64,000 nucleotides of DNA, from positions 4,898,001-4,962,000 of the forward strand of contig AP025179.1 in assembly GCA_021654635.1 (NCBI GenBank). The letters run 5' to 3'. The position numbers and the translations under genes were made by a program. Position 1 is the first letter of the stretch. Every line of letters begins with the position of its first letter. The notes below the pieces were generated by a model. It saw only the letters and a program-made list of their open reading frames with translations, was not told the DNA's origin and did no database searches. Shown one piece after another: positions 1-9,216 of the stretch. Source of the DNA: Mycobacterium kiyosense. Lineage in GTDB: Bacteria > Actinomycetota > Actinomycetes > Mycobacteriales > Mycobacteriaceae.

Positions 1-104
1 TGACCGGTGGTCATCATCTGCGAGGCAGCAGCAACGCAGCACGGTCACACGCCACATGGTGGTACGGCCGCGCCTGCCACACCCGGCAGCCCGGTGCCGG
101 TACG

Positions 105-695
105 GTGCCCGATGTGTGGTCGCTCCGTTGTCGTGCCGCTGCACTGACAGCTTTGTCAGCCGCGGCGGGGGCCGCGACATTGGCTGGATGCGGCTCGGGG
201 GACTCAACCGTCGCCAAGACGCCACAGGCCACAAAGCCCACCGCTGCGTCGGCTGTCACCACCGCGCCGACAGCCGCGGCGGGCCCGCCACCGAGCACTA
301 GTGCGGCCCCGCCCGATCCCTGTGCAGTCAATCTGTCCGCACCCACCATCGCCAAGGTCGTCTCGGAACTACCCCGCGACCCGCGCAGCCAGCAGGCGTG
401 GAACCCCGAACCGGTGGCCGGCAACTACAACGAGTGCGCCCAACTGTCGGCGGTGATCATCAAGGCCAACACCAACGCCGAGAATCCGACCACCCGGGCG
501 GTGCTGTTCCATCTCGGCAAGTTCATCCCTCAGGGCGTCCCGGACACCTACGGGTTCAACGGGATCGACCCCGCGCAGAGCACCGGCGACACCGTTGCGC
601 TGACCTACCCCAATGCGCTCGGGGTGGGCAGCGTGGTGAGGTTCCGGTGGAACGGCAGCGGCGTGGAGCTGATCGGCAACACCGGCGGCCGCTGA
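105..695 (+). CDS. lprE: LppP/LprE-family lipoprotein LprE
   Basis: Predicted secreted lipoprotein of 196 aa, anchored to the outer face of the plasma membrane; its biochemical role is unknown. The GTG start opens a signal peptide with a hydrophobic Ala-rich core and a lipobox LAGC at residues 26-29, so Cys29 would be lipidated. A low-complexity Ala/Pro/Thr linker (about 30-70) leads to the folded domain that starts near DPCAVNL and carries a conserved Cys in NYNECAQL. Length and sequence closely match what I know of M. tuberculosis LprE (Rv1252c). The downstream helicase gene is the homologue of Rv1251c, the neighbour of lprE in Mtb, which supports orthology; here about 2 kb of accessory DNA has been inserted between them. 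Confidence 0.88.
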   Translation: MPDVWSLRCRAAALTALSAAAGAATLAGCGSGDSTVAKTPQATKPTAASAVTTAPTAAAGPPPSTSAAPPDPCAVNLSAPTIAKVVSELPRDPRSQQAWNPEPVAGNYNECAQLSAVIIKANTNAENPTTRAVLFHLGKFIPQGVPDTYGFNGIDPAQSTGDTVALTYPNALGVGSVVRFRWNGSGVELIGNTGGR

Positions 696-1294
696 GCTGC
701 CCGATCATCGCTCGGAGGACGCTCAACGGCGAGCGGATACTCCTCCCCTGACTCGCGCGCCACAGGTGATTGCCAACTAGGGACAGATGGGGCCGCCGGG
801 TCGGGCTTGTCGGCGTCGCCTCGTGCTCCGTCGGCGGTGACGCAGGTAGTGCCGTAGCTGCGCCGGGTCCCTCCGGGATGCGACACACAAAGACGACGGC
901 AAAGACGACTGCGCATCCCGCCACAGCTAGCGCGGACCCCACTCGCAGTAGCTTCCGAAAAATGGTGCGAACGGTTCTCGGCCTCGAGCTTTGCATCAAA
1001 TTATCTAAAGATTCCCGCCAGAACAGCTATTTGCTAACTCGAACCATAAGGATTTATGGAAGTACATATATGCATCAATATGCGAATGCAAGAACGCTTT
1101 TTACAAAGATACTGAATAGTTAAGCAGATGACTATTTAAATAGTAGTGCATTATTTGCCAGATGGCTGGCTGAATCACGTGGTGGCAACTGGGCATCGCG
1201 AGCCACCGCTGCGCGCGGCGCGACGACGACAAGCTGAGGCGACTCGGGGACGGAGCTAAGCGGCCACTGGCGTGGCCGTACGGCCTCTAGCCAA
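696..1294. other. Non-coding accessory stretch with AT-rich palindromic core
   Basis: No convincing gene lies here. Bases 1,021-1,140 are about 32% G+C by my hand count (39 of 120), far below the surrounding DNA. Within and beside it are short perfect inverted repeats: 1,044-1,059 (arms CCATAA/TTATGG), CATATATG at 1,064-1,071, and a 14-bp palindrome ACTATTTAAATAGT at 1,131-1,144. A minus-strand frame at 556-999 has one hydrophobic stretch but no clear start signal and overlaps lprE, so I do not call it. Position next to a partition-type module suggests a relic of a mobile or plasmid-borne segment. Confidence 0.5.
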
Positions 1295-1750
1295 TCAACG
1301 CAGGTCAGGGTAAGTCTGAACGATTGCCGCCATGACAAGCGCTTGCAGGCTCGTCGCCTCATCCGCCACGACCCGCTTGAGGGTACGGTGCATCGCCCGG
1401 GGCAAGTCGAGCGTGGTCCGCACACCACCGCCCGCGCCTCGATGAGTCACGGATGCGCGAGCCAACCCAACGGGATCCTTCAGCCCCAAATTGATAGCAG
1501 TACGGATGAGTTCGCCCATGGTCGTTTCCTGGTCTAACGCCCGACGCTTGAGTGCGGTACGCATCGTCTGCTGCAGGAGCAATGTGGTCCGCATGGCCTC
1601 GTGGCCCACCGGTGCTGGCATGGGTGTGAGCTGCGAAGCCTCGTCGTAGCCCTGAAATGCACTCGCCGCGCGCGCCGTGGCGGCCGCTCCGGTAGGCCGG
1701 CGGATCACGGCCTCCCGCACGGCTGCGGACATCGAAGACTTCTCCGTCAT
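1295..1750 (-). CDS. ParA partner with two ribbon-helix-helix repeats in one chain
   Basis: Protein of 151 aa with an internal duplication. Residues 54-92 and 111-150 both begin RTTL and follow the pattern strand, helix, turn, helix of a ribbon-helix-helix (RHH) DNA-binding fold. The two copies share RTTL, LKR, an acidic residue and Thr/Ser at equivalent positions. RHH proteins normally bind DNA as dimers, so one chain with two copies may act as a built-in dimer (inference). The first about 50 residues are Ala/Arg-rich and probably flexible, resembling the tail by which RHH partition proteins such as ParG stimulate their ParA partner. The ATG start overlaps the TGA of the upstream parA-like gene (TCAT at 1,747-1,750 on the plus strand), so the pair is translationally coupled. 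A role as centromere-binding protein or autorepressor is likely but unproven. Confidence 0.7.
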   Translation of the reverse strand: MTEKSSMSAAVREAVIRRPTGAAATARAASAFQGYDEASQLTPMPAPVGHEAMRTTLLLQQTMRTALKRRALDQETTMGELIRTAINLGLKDPVGLARASVTHRGAGGGVRTTLDLPRAMHRTLKRVVADEATSLQALVMAAIVQTYPDLR

Positions 1751-2355
1751 ACCGTCGCGGCCTTCCCGTCGGTCCACGCTGCAGCAATGAGTTCGTCGAA
1801 CACGTCGGCGTAGTCTCCCAAATCTTGCGGTATGTCGCGACCGAACGCACGCTCGATCGCACTGTGATGCCGTACCACGCTGTGCATGACCGGGGCGTTG
1901 GCAGCAATTAACGCCTGCGGCATTTCCACTGCCTCGACCTTCCGCGCATCCACCAGGGTCAGCAGTATCGTCGTGGGACGGTGCTGCGTGACGTCCAGCG
2001 TGGGCCAGACTCGGTCGATGTCCGCCGCGCGGGGGCCGGTCGGAATGATTACCAGGTCGGCTACGTCGATCGCGGCATCGATCGCCGCCGCCACTGCGGG
2101 CGGGCTGTCCACCAATATCAGTTCGCCCGGTTCACTCGCCAAGGCGCGCACGGCCGCCGCTGTCCCGGGAACGACATCAAAGGGCAGCGGCGTCCCCCGG
2201 TGCGCGGCCCGATCGGCCCACGAAGAGGCTGATCCTTGCGGATCCGCATCGACGACACGCACCGCAATCCCCCGCCGCTCCGCAGCCGCGGCCAAGAACA
2301 TCGCCGTCGTCGTCTTCCCGACGCCGCCCTTTGTCTGCACTAGCGACCAGATCAC
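1747..2355 (-). CDS. Small ParA-type partition ATPase (type Ib-like)
   Basis: Deviant Walker ATPase of 202 aa. Visible motifs are the P-loop KGGVGKTT at residues 9-16 with its signature first lysine, the switch motif DADPQG at 36-41, and Walker B ILVDSPP at 80-86. It lacks the N-terminal helix-turn-helix of long chromosomal or type Ia ParA proteins, so it fits the short plasmid type Ib class whose partners are RHH proteins. I chose the GTG at 2,355 because it places the P-loop at the usual distance from the N-terminus; in-frame sequence upstream looks non-coding. It overlaps the RHH gene by four bases. Such pairs segregate low-copy plasmids; here the pair sits in a chromosomal synteny block between lprE and the Rv1251c homologue, which suggests an integrated plasmid or phage relic, or recruitment to another task. 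Confidence 0.85.
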   Translation of the reverse strand: MIWSLVQTKGGVGKTTTAMFLAAAAERRGIAVRVVDADPQGSASSWADRAAHRGTPLPFDVVPGTAAAVRALASEPGELILVDSPPAVAAAIDAAIDVADLVIIPTGPRAADIDRVWPTLDVTQHRPTTILLTLVDARKVEAVEMPQALIAANAPVMHSVVRHHSAIERAFGRDIPQDLGDYADVFDELIAAAWTDGKAATV

Positions 2356-2784
2356 AGCTCTGCAAAATCCCCCAAGTAAAGCCCGTATGACGCCGACACC
2401 TCGTATTGCGTCGGCACAGCAATCTAGCTGGTGAAACACACCACAGAGTCGACCGCGGCCCGGGGCCGTGGACCGCTGACCGGAGGTGAGTCCAACCCGC
2501 CGGCACAGCCCACGGTCAGGCGATATGGGCAACTCTCGCGCAGGAGGTGGATCGACACCGGGACCCCGACCCCTCCTCCCGAACGATCGATGACATTACG
2601 CACGATTATGTGCGTTCTGCATGAGTTTCCACAATCTTGTGTGGACGATTCAGAATTCACTTGGCCCGGCGATCGGTTGCACCGCGGGATTTTCAGACCC
2701 TCGATGCTCGCGGTCGTCGCGGCTAGCTGCAGCGAACAGAAGAGCCGGCCACGCCTGTCGTACCCCTGACCTACAGTTGCGGCT
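2356..2784. other. Divergent intergenic region upstream of parA-like gene
   Basis: No gene is seen in these 429 bases between the leftward ParA-like gene and the rightward helicase gene. It must hold both promoters. It also carries a G+C palindrome (core CGGCCCGGGGCCG, about 2,460) and the paired inverted repeats annotated separately at 2,598-2,645. The stretch TGTGGACGA at 2,640-2,648 differs by one base from the reverse complement of the mycobacterial DnaA box TTGTCCACA. Confidence 0.45.
2598..2645. promoter_or_regulatory. Two evenly spaced inverted repeats, candidate partition site or operator
   Basis: Two perfect inverted repeats share the same design of 6-base arm, 6-base spacer, 6-base arm. 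The first is ACGCAC/GTGCGT at 2,598-2,615 and the second TCCACA/TGTGGA at 2,628-2,645. Their centres are 30 bp apart, close to three helical turns. Such an array is what an RHH centromere-binding or autoregulatory protein would use, and it lies upstream of the parA-like gene. The arm sequences differ between the repeats, so a single binding protein is not certain. Confidence 0.35.
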
Positions 2785-5700
2785 GTGTTCGTCACCGGCA
2801 ACAGGATCGTCTACAGCGCTTCGGATCTCGCGTCCGCCGCGCACTGCGAGTACGCGCTGCTGCGTGACTTCGACGCGCGGTTGGGTTGGGGACCCGCCGT
2901 CGCCGCGGAGGACGACCTGCTCGTGCGAGCGGCGGTGCTGGGCAACGAGCACGAACGCCGCATGTTCGGGCAGTTGCGCACCAACTACGGCGACGAAGTG
3001 GCCGTCATCGGCCGGCCCGCGTACACCGATGCCGGGTTGACTGCCGCCGCGGCGGCCACCATGCGGGCAGTCACCGACGGCGCCCCGGTGGTGTACCAGG
3101 CGGCGATGTACGACGGGCGCTTCGTCGGGTTCGCCGATTTCCTGATCCGTGACGGCGAGCGGTACCGGGTCACCGACACCAAGCTGGCCCGTTCCCCAAA
3201 GGTCAGCGCGCTGCTGCAGCTGGCGGCCTACGCCGACGCCCTGACGTCGGCCGGTGTCCCGGTGACCGAGCATGCCGAGCTGATTCTCGGTGACGGCACG
3301 GTGGTGCCTTACCCGGTCGACGACCTCATCCCGGTCTACCGGTCTCAGCGCGCCCATCTGCAGGAGTTGCTGGACGCCCATCACGCCGCCGGCCGGGCGG
3401 TGGACTGGGAAGACGAAGGCGTGCAGGCCTGCCTGAGGTGCACGCTGTGCGCTGAGCAGCTGCGAGACCGCGACGATCTGCTGCTGGTCGCCGGGATGCG
3501 GGTCAGCCAGCGCGAGAAGCTGATCGGCGCGGGCATTACCACCATCGGCGAGCTGGCCAACACGGGCGGTCCGGTGGCCGGGCTGTCCCCCAGCTCACTG
3601 AGCACGTTGTCCGCGCAAGCCAAAATTCAACTGCTGCAACGCAATACCGGTACTCCGCAGTTCGAGATGGTGAACCCGCAACCGCTGGCTTTATTGCCGG
3701 AGCCCGACCCGGGTGACTTGTTCTTCGATTTCGAAGGTGACCCGCTGTGGACTGCCGACGGAACGAACTGGGGCCTGGAATACCTCTTCGGCGTGTTGGA
3801 AGCGGGTCCGACGGGCGCTTTTCAGCCGCTCTGGGCGCACAACCGGGCTGACGAGCGTGAAGCTCTCAAACAGTTCCTGGCCATGGTGGCCAAGCGCCGC
3901 AAACGCCGCCCCAACATGCACATCTACCACTACGCGCCCTACGAGCGAACCGCGCTGCTGCGACTGGCCGGGCGCTACGGCGTCGGCGAGGACGAGGTGG
4001 ACGATCTGCTGCGCAACGGTGTGCTGGTCGACCTGTATCCGTTGGTGCGCAAGAGCATTCGGGTGGGCGCGGAGTCGGTCAGCCTCAAGGCGCTGGAGCC
4101 GCTGTACATGGGTGCGCAGCTGCGGTCCGGGGACGTCACCACCGCCGCCGACTCGATCACCGGCTACGCCCGGTACTGCGAGTTGCTCTCGCAGGGTCAC
4201 GCCGGCGAGGCCGCCACGGTGCTCAAGGAGATCGAGGACTACAACCACTACGACTGTGTGTCCACCCGCAACCTGCGCGATTGGTTGCTGATCCGGGCCT
4301 GGGAAGCCGGAGTCACCCCAGCCGGAACCCAACCGGTTACCAACCAGGACACCATCAAGGACCATGATGAGCTGGCGTCGAAGCTCGCGAAGTTCACCGG
4401 CGACGCCGCGGCCGACGACCGCACCCCGGAGCAGACGGCGGTGGCCCTGGTGGCGGCGGCGCGCGGCTACCACCAGCGCGAGGACAAGCCGTTCTGGTGG
4501 TCGCATTTCGACCGCCTGAACTATCCGATCGACGAATGGTCGGACAGCACAGACGTTTTCGTGATCGACAACACAACGGTCGCCGTCGATTGGAACACCC
4601 CGCCCCGGGCCCGCAAGCCGCAACGGCGCCTGAAGCTGACCGGTGAACTTGCGCGCGGCGAACTCCACTCGCAGGGTGCGTTCTGGACCCACCGGCCCCG
4701 CCCGGCATGACCGACGACCCGGATCGTCGTGCCGCGGCGCACGCCGAAGTCATCGAGGTCGACGATCCGACGCTGCCCACCACGGTCCTTCTGTTGGAGC
4801 GAACCGGCAGCGACGGCCACCCTTTCGACCAGGTGCCGTTCGCGCTCACCCCGGGCCCGCCGGTGCCGACGACGGCGCTGCGGGAATCGATCGAGTCCAC
4901 GGCGCAGGCAGTGGCTTCGGGGTTGCCGGAGCTGCCTCGCACGGCGATCACCGACGTGCTGCTGCGGCGCCCACCGCGCACACCGGGCGCGCTGCCCCGC
5001 ACCGGCGATACCGTCGCCGACATCACCGCCGCGACACTGAGCCTGGACTCGTCCTACCTGGCCGTGCATGGACCACCCGGCACCGGCAAGACGCACACCG
5101 GCGCCCAGGTGATCAACACACTGGTCACGGACCACTCGTGGCGCGTCGGCGTGGTCGCGCAGTCACACGCGGCGGTGGAGAATCTGCTGGACTGTGTGAT
5201 CGACGCCGGCCTGGACCCGACCCGAATCGCCAAGAAGCGCCACGACGGCAGCCCCAAACGCTGGCAGCAGATCGACAACAGCGCCTACCCGGCGTTCATC
5301 GCCGACAATGCGGGCTGTGTGCTGGGCGGCACCGCCTGGGATTTCGCCAATGCGAACCGGGTGCCGCCGGGTAGCCTCGACCTGCTGGTGATCGACGAGG
5401 CTGGACAGTTCTGTCTGGCCAACACCATCGCCGTGGCGCCGGCGGCGGCCAACCTGCTCCTGCTCGGCGACCCCCAACAGCTGCCGCAGGTCAGTCAGGG
5501 CACCCACCCGGAACCGGTCGACGTGTCCGCACTGGACTGGCTCGTCGACGGCCAGCGCACCCTGCCCGACGAGCGCGGATACTTCCTCGACCTGTCCTAC
5601 CGGATGCATCCGGAGGTGTGCGCGGCCGTCTCGAAGCTGTCGTACGAGGGCCGGCTGCACTCCCATTCCGAGCACACCACCGCACGCCGGCTGGCCGGAT

Positions 5701-6185
5701 TCCGCCCCGGCGTCCAGGTGCTTCCCGTTGCGCACCAAGGCAATTCGATCGACAGCCCAGAGGAAGCGGCGGCGATCCGGGCCGCGATCCAGAAGTTGAT
5801 CGGCAATGCATGGTCCGACGGACACGCCACCCGCCCGCTGGACCCCGCCGACGTGATGGTGCTCGCGCCCTACAACGCGCAAGTGACGCTGATCAGACAT
5901 GAGCTGGCCGCCGTCGGGCTCGACCGGGTGCGGGTCGGTACCGTCGACAAATTCCAGGGCGGTCAGGCGCCGATCGTGTTCATCTCGATGACGGCGTCCT
6001 CGATCGAGGAAGTACCACGCGGAATCTCGTTCCTGCTCAACCGTAATCGGCTCAACGTGGCAATCAGCCGAGCGCAGTACGCGGCCGTGATCGTGCGCTC
6101 CGAACAGCTGACCCGCTACCTTCCCGCCACCCCGGCCGGCCTGCTCGAGCTGGGTGCGTTCCTGGCGTTGACGCACGCGGACTAG
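2785..6185 (+). pseudogene. RecB-like nuclease/superfamily I helicase (Rv1251c homologue), frameshifted
   Basis: One ancestral gene of about 1,135 codons is split into two frames. The first part (2,785-4,710; GTG start) carries a TM0106-type RecB/RNase H-like nuclease: a Cys cluster (CLRCTLC, about residue 215) and the exonuclease-like motif FFDFEGDP near residue 312. The second part (4,707-6,185) is a UvrD/Upf1-like helicase with Walker A GPPGTGKT (bases 5,070-5,093), Walker B DEAGQF and late motifs such as VDKFQGGQ and LNVAISRAQ. M. tuberculosis Rv1251c joins both in one protein. The break lies near 4,680-4,690: the frame used downstream already reads DPPAPPGM just before the apparent second ATG, so that ATG and its ATGA overlap look accidental. 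If real, the split would give separate nuclease and helicase chains; a one-base sequencing error is more likely. Confidence 0.8.
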
Positions 6186-6206
6186 GCGTGTCCGGCCAGT
6201 GCCTAG

Positions 6207-8114
6207 CTAGGACGCCCCGGGGCCCCCGGGCCGGCGTGGTGGAGCCGTTTCGCCGCGCCGGAACGGCACCCGTTGCCGCACACCGACCTGCGGCCCGTGC
6301 GGGGCGCCGCCGCCGGGCACACCAGGCCGGGGGCCGGCGGCCGGCGCAGCACGCCACGGCTCGCCGGGCTGCCTTGGCTCGATATGCCCTGGCCCGACAC
6401 GCCTTGGCTCGCCGGGATGCCTCGGCTCGCCGGAAAGCCTCGGCTCGACGGGACGCCGTGGCTCGACCACGGACCGGCGCGTCTCGATGGGCGGCGCGGG
6501 TCGCACTGCGGTAGGCCGGGGTTCGGGGTCGGGTTCACGGCACAGCACGTACTCGACATACGCGTCATCAGTCGAGTCCGGGGTCGAATTCTGGTTCGCC
6601 GGTGTCGTCACCCGCCCCAAAACCCCGCCGGTCGTCGCCCGCCCCCGACGCCAGCCCTGCGCCGCCCCGACCAGAAACAGCGACGCGACGACGCCGAACA
6701 ACGCGATGAACGCCGGTAGCAGCATCGACTGCGACATCGCCGCCGCGAACGGCCCCCGCAGGAATTCCGGCAGCTGTAACCCCTCATCTCCTGTTGGATG
6801 TGCCGCACCGCCCGAGCCGGGCAGTTCCGCGCCGATCCGTGAGGTCATGAACGCAGCCATGCCGGCGCTGCCCAACACCGCGCCGAGCTGCCGGGTGGCG
6901 TTGTAGGCGCCCGAGCCGGCGCCGGCCTGCTCATGCGGCAGGTTTCGGGTGGCGGTCGCTGCCAACGGTGACCAGATGAACGCGTTCGCCACCCCCAGCA
7001 CTATGAACGGAAGCACCAACCGCCAGATCGGTGTGGCCGGATTCAACTCGATCGAGATCCAGGTCAGCGAGATCGCCAGCGCCGAGAAGCCGAAACCCAG
7101 CAGCGGCACCGGGTGGGTCCGGTCGATGAACGTGCCGACGATGGGCGCCAGCACACCGCTGGCGATGGCCACCGGCGCGATCAGCAGCGCCGAACGGGTC
7201 GGCGACAACCCGCACACCAGCTGCGCATAGAAGGTCAGCGGCAGCATCATCGCGGTGGACGCGAACGAGATGATCGCCACGCCGATGTTGCTGAGGCTGA
7301 AGTCGCGGTCACCAAAGATGCTCAGCGGCACCAGCGGCGCGTGGCGATTGATGGACTGCCAGTAGACGAAGGCGGTCATGAACCCGACGCCGGCGACCAG
7401 CACCGCCCAGATCCACGGCGCCCAATGGGCGGATTGGCCTTCCTGCAGACCGAAGACCAGCAGAAACATGCCCGCCCCCGACAACGCGACGCCGATCAGG
7501 TCGAAGCGCTGGTCGCGGATCGGCAGCACCGGAACCAGCCAGACCGCCAGCGCCACCGCGATCACGCCGACCGGCACGTTGACGAAGAAGATCCACTGCC
7601 AGCCCAGACTGTCCACCAGTAAGCCGCCGACCAGCGGCCCGATCAGGCTGGCGACGCCGGCGGTGGCGCCCCACATGCTCATCGCGGCGCCGCGCCGGTG
7701 CGCGGGGAAGATCCGGGTGATCGTCGACAACGTCTGTGGGGTGAGGATCCCGGCGCCGACCCCCTGCACCATCCGGGCCGTGATAAGCATCGCCGCGGAG
7801 CCGGCCAGACCGCACCACACCGAGGCGACGGTGAAGATCACCAACCCGACCAGGTACAGATTTTTCGGGCCGAACCGGTCGCCCAGCCGCCCGGCGACCA
7901 GCAGCACCACCGCATAGCCCAGCAGGTAGGCGCTGGTCACCCACACGACGGTGCCGTACCCGATCTGCAGGGCCTTCATAATTGTCGGGTTCGCGACGGC
8001 GACGATGGTCGAGTCGACCATGATCATGAAAAAGCCGAGCATCATCGCCCACAGCGCCGCCCAGGGGTTCGCGGACAAGCTGCCCGCATGCTCCCGACCG
8101 GTCGCCGTGCTCAT
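6207..8114 (-). CDS. DHA2 (EmrB/QacA) drug:H+ antiporter, Rv1250 homologue
   Basis: Major facilitator with about 14 predicted membrane segments and 635 aa. Start ATG at 8,114 gives [11 protein letters not shown] and leaves the first helix beginning with [12 protein letters not shown]. The loop motif [10 protein letters not shown] after helix 2 and the motif-C-like helix (GIGAG-type, near VQGVGAGIL) mark the DHA2 drug:proton antiporter family, which exports lipophilic cations and antibiotics. From about residue 510 the protein becomes a long cytoplasmic Pro/Arg/Glu tail with repeated EPR and GEPR motifs, encoded by a minisatellite at 6,357-6,480. It converges on the helicase gene (21-base gap) and is divergent from the downstream membrane-protein gene. 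Substrate is not evident from sequence. Confidence 0.85.
   Translation of the reverse strand: MSTATGREHAGSLSANPWAALWAMMLGFFMIMVDSTIVAVANPTIMKALQIGYGTVVWVTSAYLLGYAVVLLVAGRLGDRFGPKNLYLVGLVIFTVASVWCGLAGSAAMLITARMVQGVGAGILTPQTLSTITRIFPAHRRGAAMSMWGATAGVASLIGPLVGGLLVDSLGWQWIFFVNVPVGVIAVALAVWLVPVLPIRDQRFDLIGVALSGAGMFLLVFGLQEGQSAHWAPWIWAVLVAGVGFMTAFVYWQSINRHAPLVPLSIFGDRDFSLSNIGVAIISFASTAMMLPLTFYAQLVCGLSPTRSALLIAPVAIASGVLAPIVGTFIDRTHPVPLLGFGFSALAISLTWISIELNPATPIWRLVLPFIVLGVANAFIWSPLAATATRNLPHEQAGAGSGAYNATRQLGAVLGSAGMAAFMTSRIGAELPGSGGAAHPTGDEGLQLPEFLRGPFAAAMSQSMLLPAFIALFGVVASLFLVGAAQGWRRGRATTGGVLGRVTTPANQNSTPDSTDDAYVEYVLCREPDPEPRPTAVRPAPPIETRRSVVEPRRPVEPRLSGEPRHPGEPRRVGPGHIEPRQPGEPWRAAPAAGPRPGVPGGGAPHGPQVGVRQRVPFRRGETAPPRRPGGPGAS
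6357..6480. repeat. 15/18-bp minisatellite in MFS C-terminal tail
   Basis: About seven tandem units starting GGCTCG or GGCCCG and ending near GCCT/GCCGT, of 15 or 18 bases, keep the reading frame and encode the EPR/GEPRR repeats of the exporter tail. Unit-length steps of three bases mean that copy-number change would lengthen or shorten the tail without a frameshift. Confidence 0.6.
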
Positions 8115-8324
8115 GTTGCGCACCTCGTTTCGAATCCAGCCCGCATTATTCCCTCCCGGTTGCCGCCGCGCTGCCCGCCGCCCCCGCCGCCCTTCCCGCC
8201 CGCCCGGGAACACCTCGAAGTGCCTGCCGCGTTCCCCAGTGGAACATGTGCAGGTTTGCTGCCCGAACCGCGTCCGGCCGCCCGGACGCTAGCCTGGGGA
8301 GAGGCCCTTCCCGAGAGAGGCACC

Positions 8325-9089
8325 ATGAGCTTTCGACGAAACAAATCGGCCCCGGACCAGCGAGCTGCCGGCGAGGGAGATACCGGAGGCCGGCCCAAGG
8401 CGTCAACCCGCGCCCTGGCACAGGTGCTCGAACGCAGCTCGCACATCCAGGGCCCGGCTGCCGATGCGTACGTGTCGCGGTTGCGTCGCACCTATCCCGG
8501 CGCCGACCCCGCCGAGATCGTCGGCAAGCTGGAAAAGCGGTTCCTGTCGGTGGTGACGGCCAGCGGCGCTGCGGTCGGAGCGACCGCGACATTCCCCGGT
8601 ATCGGCACGCTGGCCGCGCTGTCGGCGGCCGCCGGAGAGACCGCGGTCTTCCTTGAGGCCACCGCCCTGTTCGTGCTGGCAGTGGCTTCGGTGTACGGCA
8701 TCCCGCTCGACCATCGGGAACGGCGCCGGGCGCTGGTGCTGGCGGTGTTGGTCGGCGAGAACAGTAAGTCGGCGGTGGCCGACCTGATCGGCGGCGGCCG
8801 CACCAAAGGCGCCTGGGTCTCCGAAAGCGTGGCCTCGCTGCCCCTGCCGGCCATCTCGAAGCTGAACACACGGATGTTCAAGTACTTCGTCAAGCGGTTC
8901 GCGCTCAAGCGCGGGGCACTGATGTTCGGCAAGCTGATGCCGGTGGGCATCGGGGCGATCATCGGCGCGATCGGCAACCGGATGATCGGCAAGAAGTTGG
9001 TCCGCAATGCGCAATCCGCTTTCGGCCCAGCTCCGGCACGGTGGCCGGTCACCTTGCACCTACTGCCGCCGGTGCGGGATGCCGGCTGA
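8325..9089 (+). CDS. Membrane-associated protein of unknown function (Rv1249c homologue)
   Basis: Protein of 254 aa with no recognised enzymatic motif. Start ATG at 8,325 follows a GA-rich ribosome site (GAGAGAGG). The basic N-terminus is followed by a region with two or three hydrophobic stretches: VVTASGAAVGATATFPGIG (about residue 80), FVLAVASVYGIPL (about 120) and a Gly/Ile-rich segment near MPVGIGAIIGAIGN (about 215). In M. tuberculosis the homologue Rv1249c is next to kgd and is listed as a possible membrane protein. The same adjacency here supports orthology. Function is unknown; a stabilising or glycine-zipper membrane role would be a guess. Confidence 0.8.
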   Translation: MSFRRNKSAPDQRAAGEGDTGGRPKASTRALAQVLERSSHIQGPAADAYVSRLRRTYPGADPAEIVGKLEKRFLSVVTASGAAVGATATFPGIGTLAALSAAAGETAVFLEATALFVLAVASVYGIPLDHRERRRALVLAVLVGENSKSAVADLIGGGRTKGAWVSESVASLPLPAISKLNTRMFKYFVKRFALKRGALMFGKLMPVGIGAIIGAIGNRMIGKKLVRNAQSAFGPAPARWPVTLHLLPPVRDAG

Positions 9090-9216
9090 CGGGCGCCCCG
9101 GTCTCGCTGGCTAATCACGGCCGAAGCGATAGCCTTTACTGGGTCGGTCGGGACCTTCAACCCGCCAGGGTGACGCAGGACTCACGCGAGAAAAAGAATC
9201 GAGGCGAACAGCGGCC

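Noticed and set aside
556..999. Minus-strand frame with a hydrophobic stretch after lprE
   Set aside because: It overlaps the lprE coding region, its second half has biased Arg/Ser composition typical of an antisense shadow, and no ribosome site is evident.
770..1123. Plus-strand frame of 117 codons through the AT-rich island
   Set aside because: Composition changes abruptly within it and no domain or start signal is seen.
3691..4692. 333-codon minus-strand frame inside the nuclease gene
   Set aside because: Antisense shadow; the plus-strand nuclease motifs are clear.
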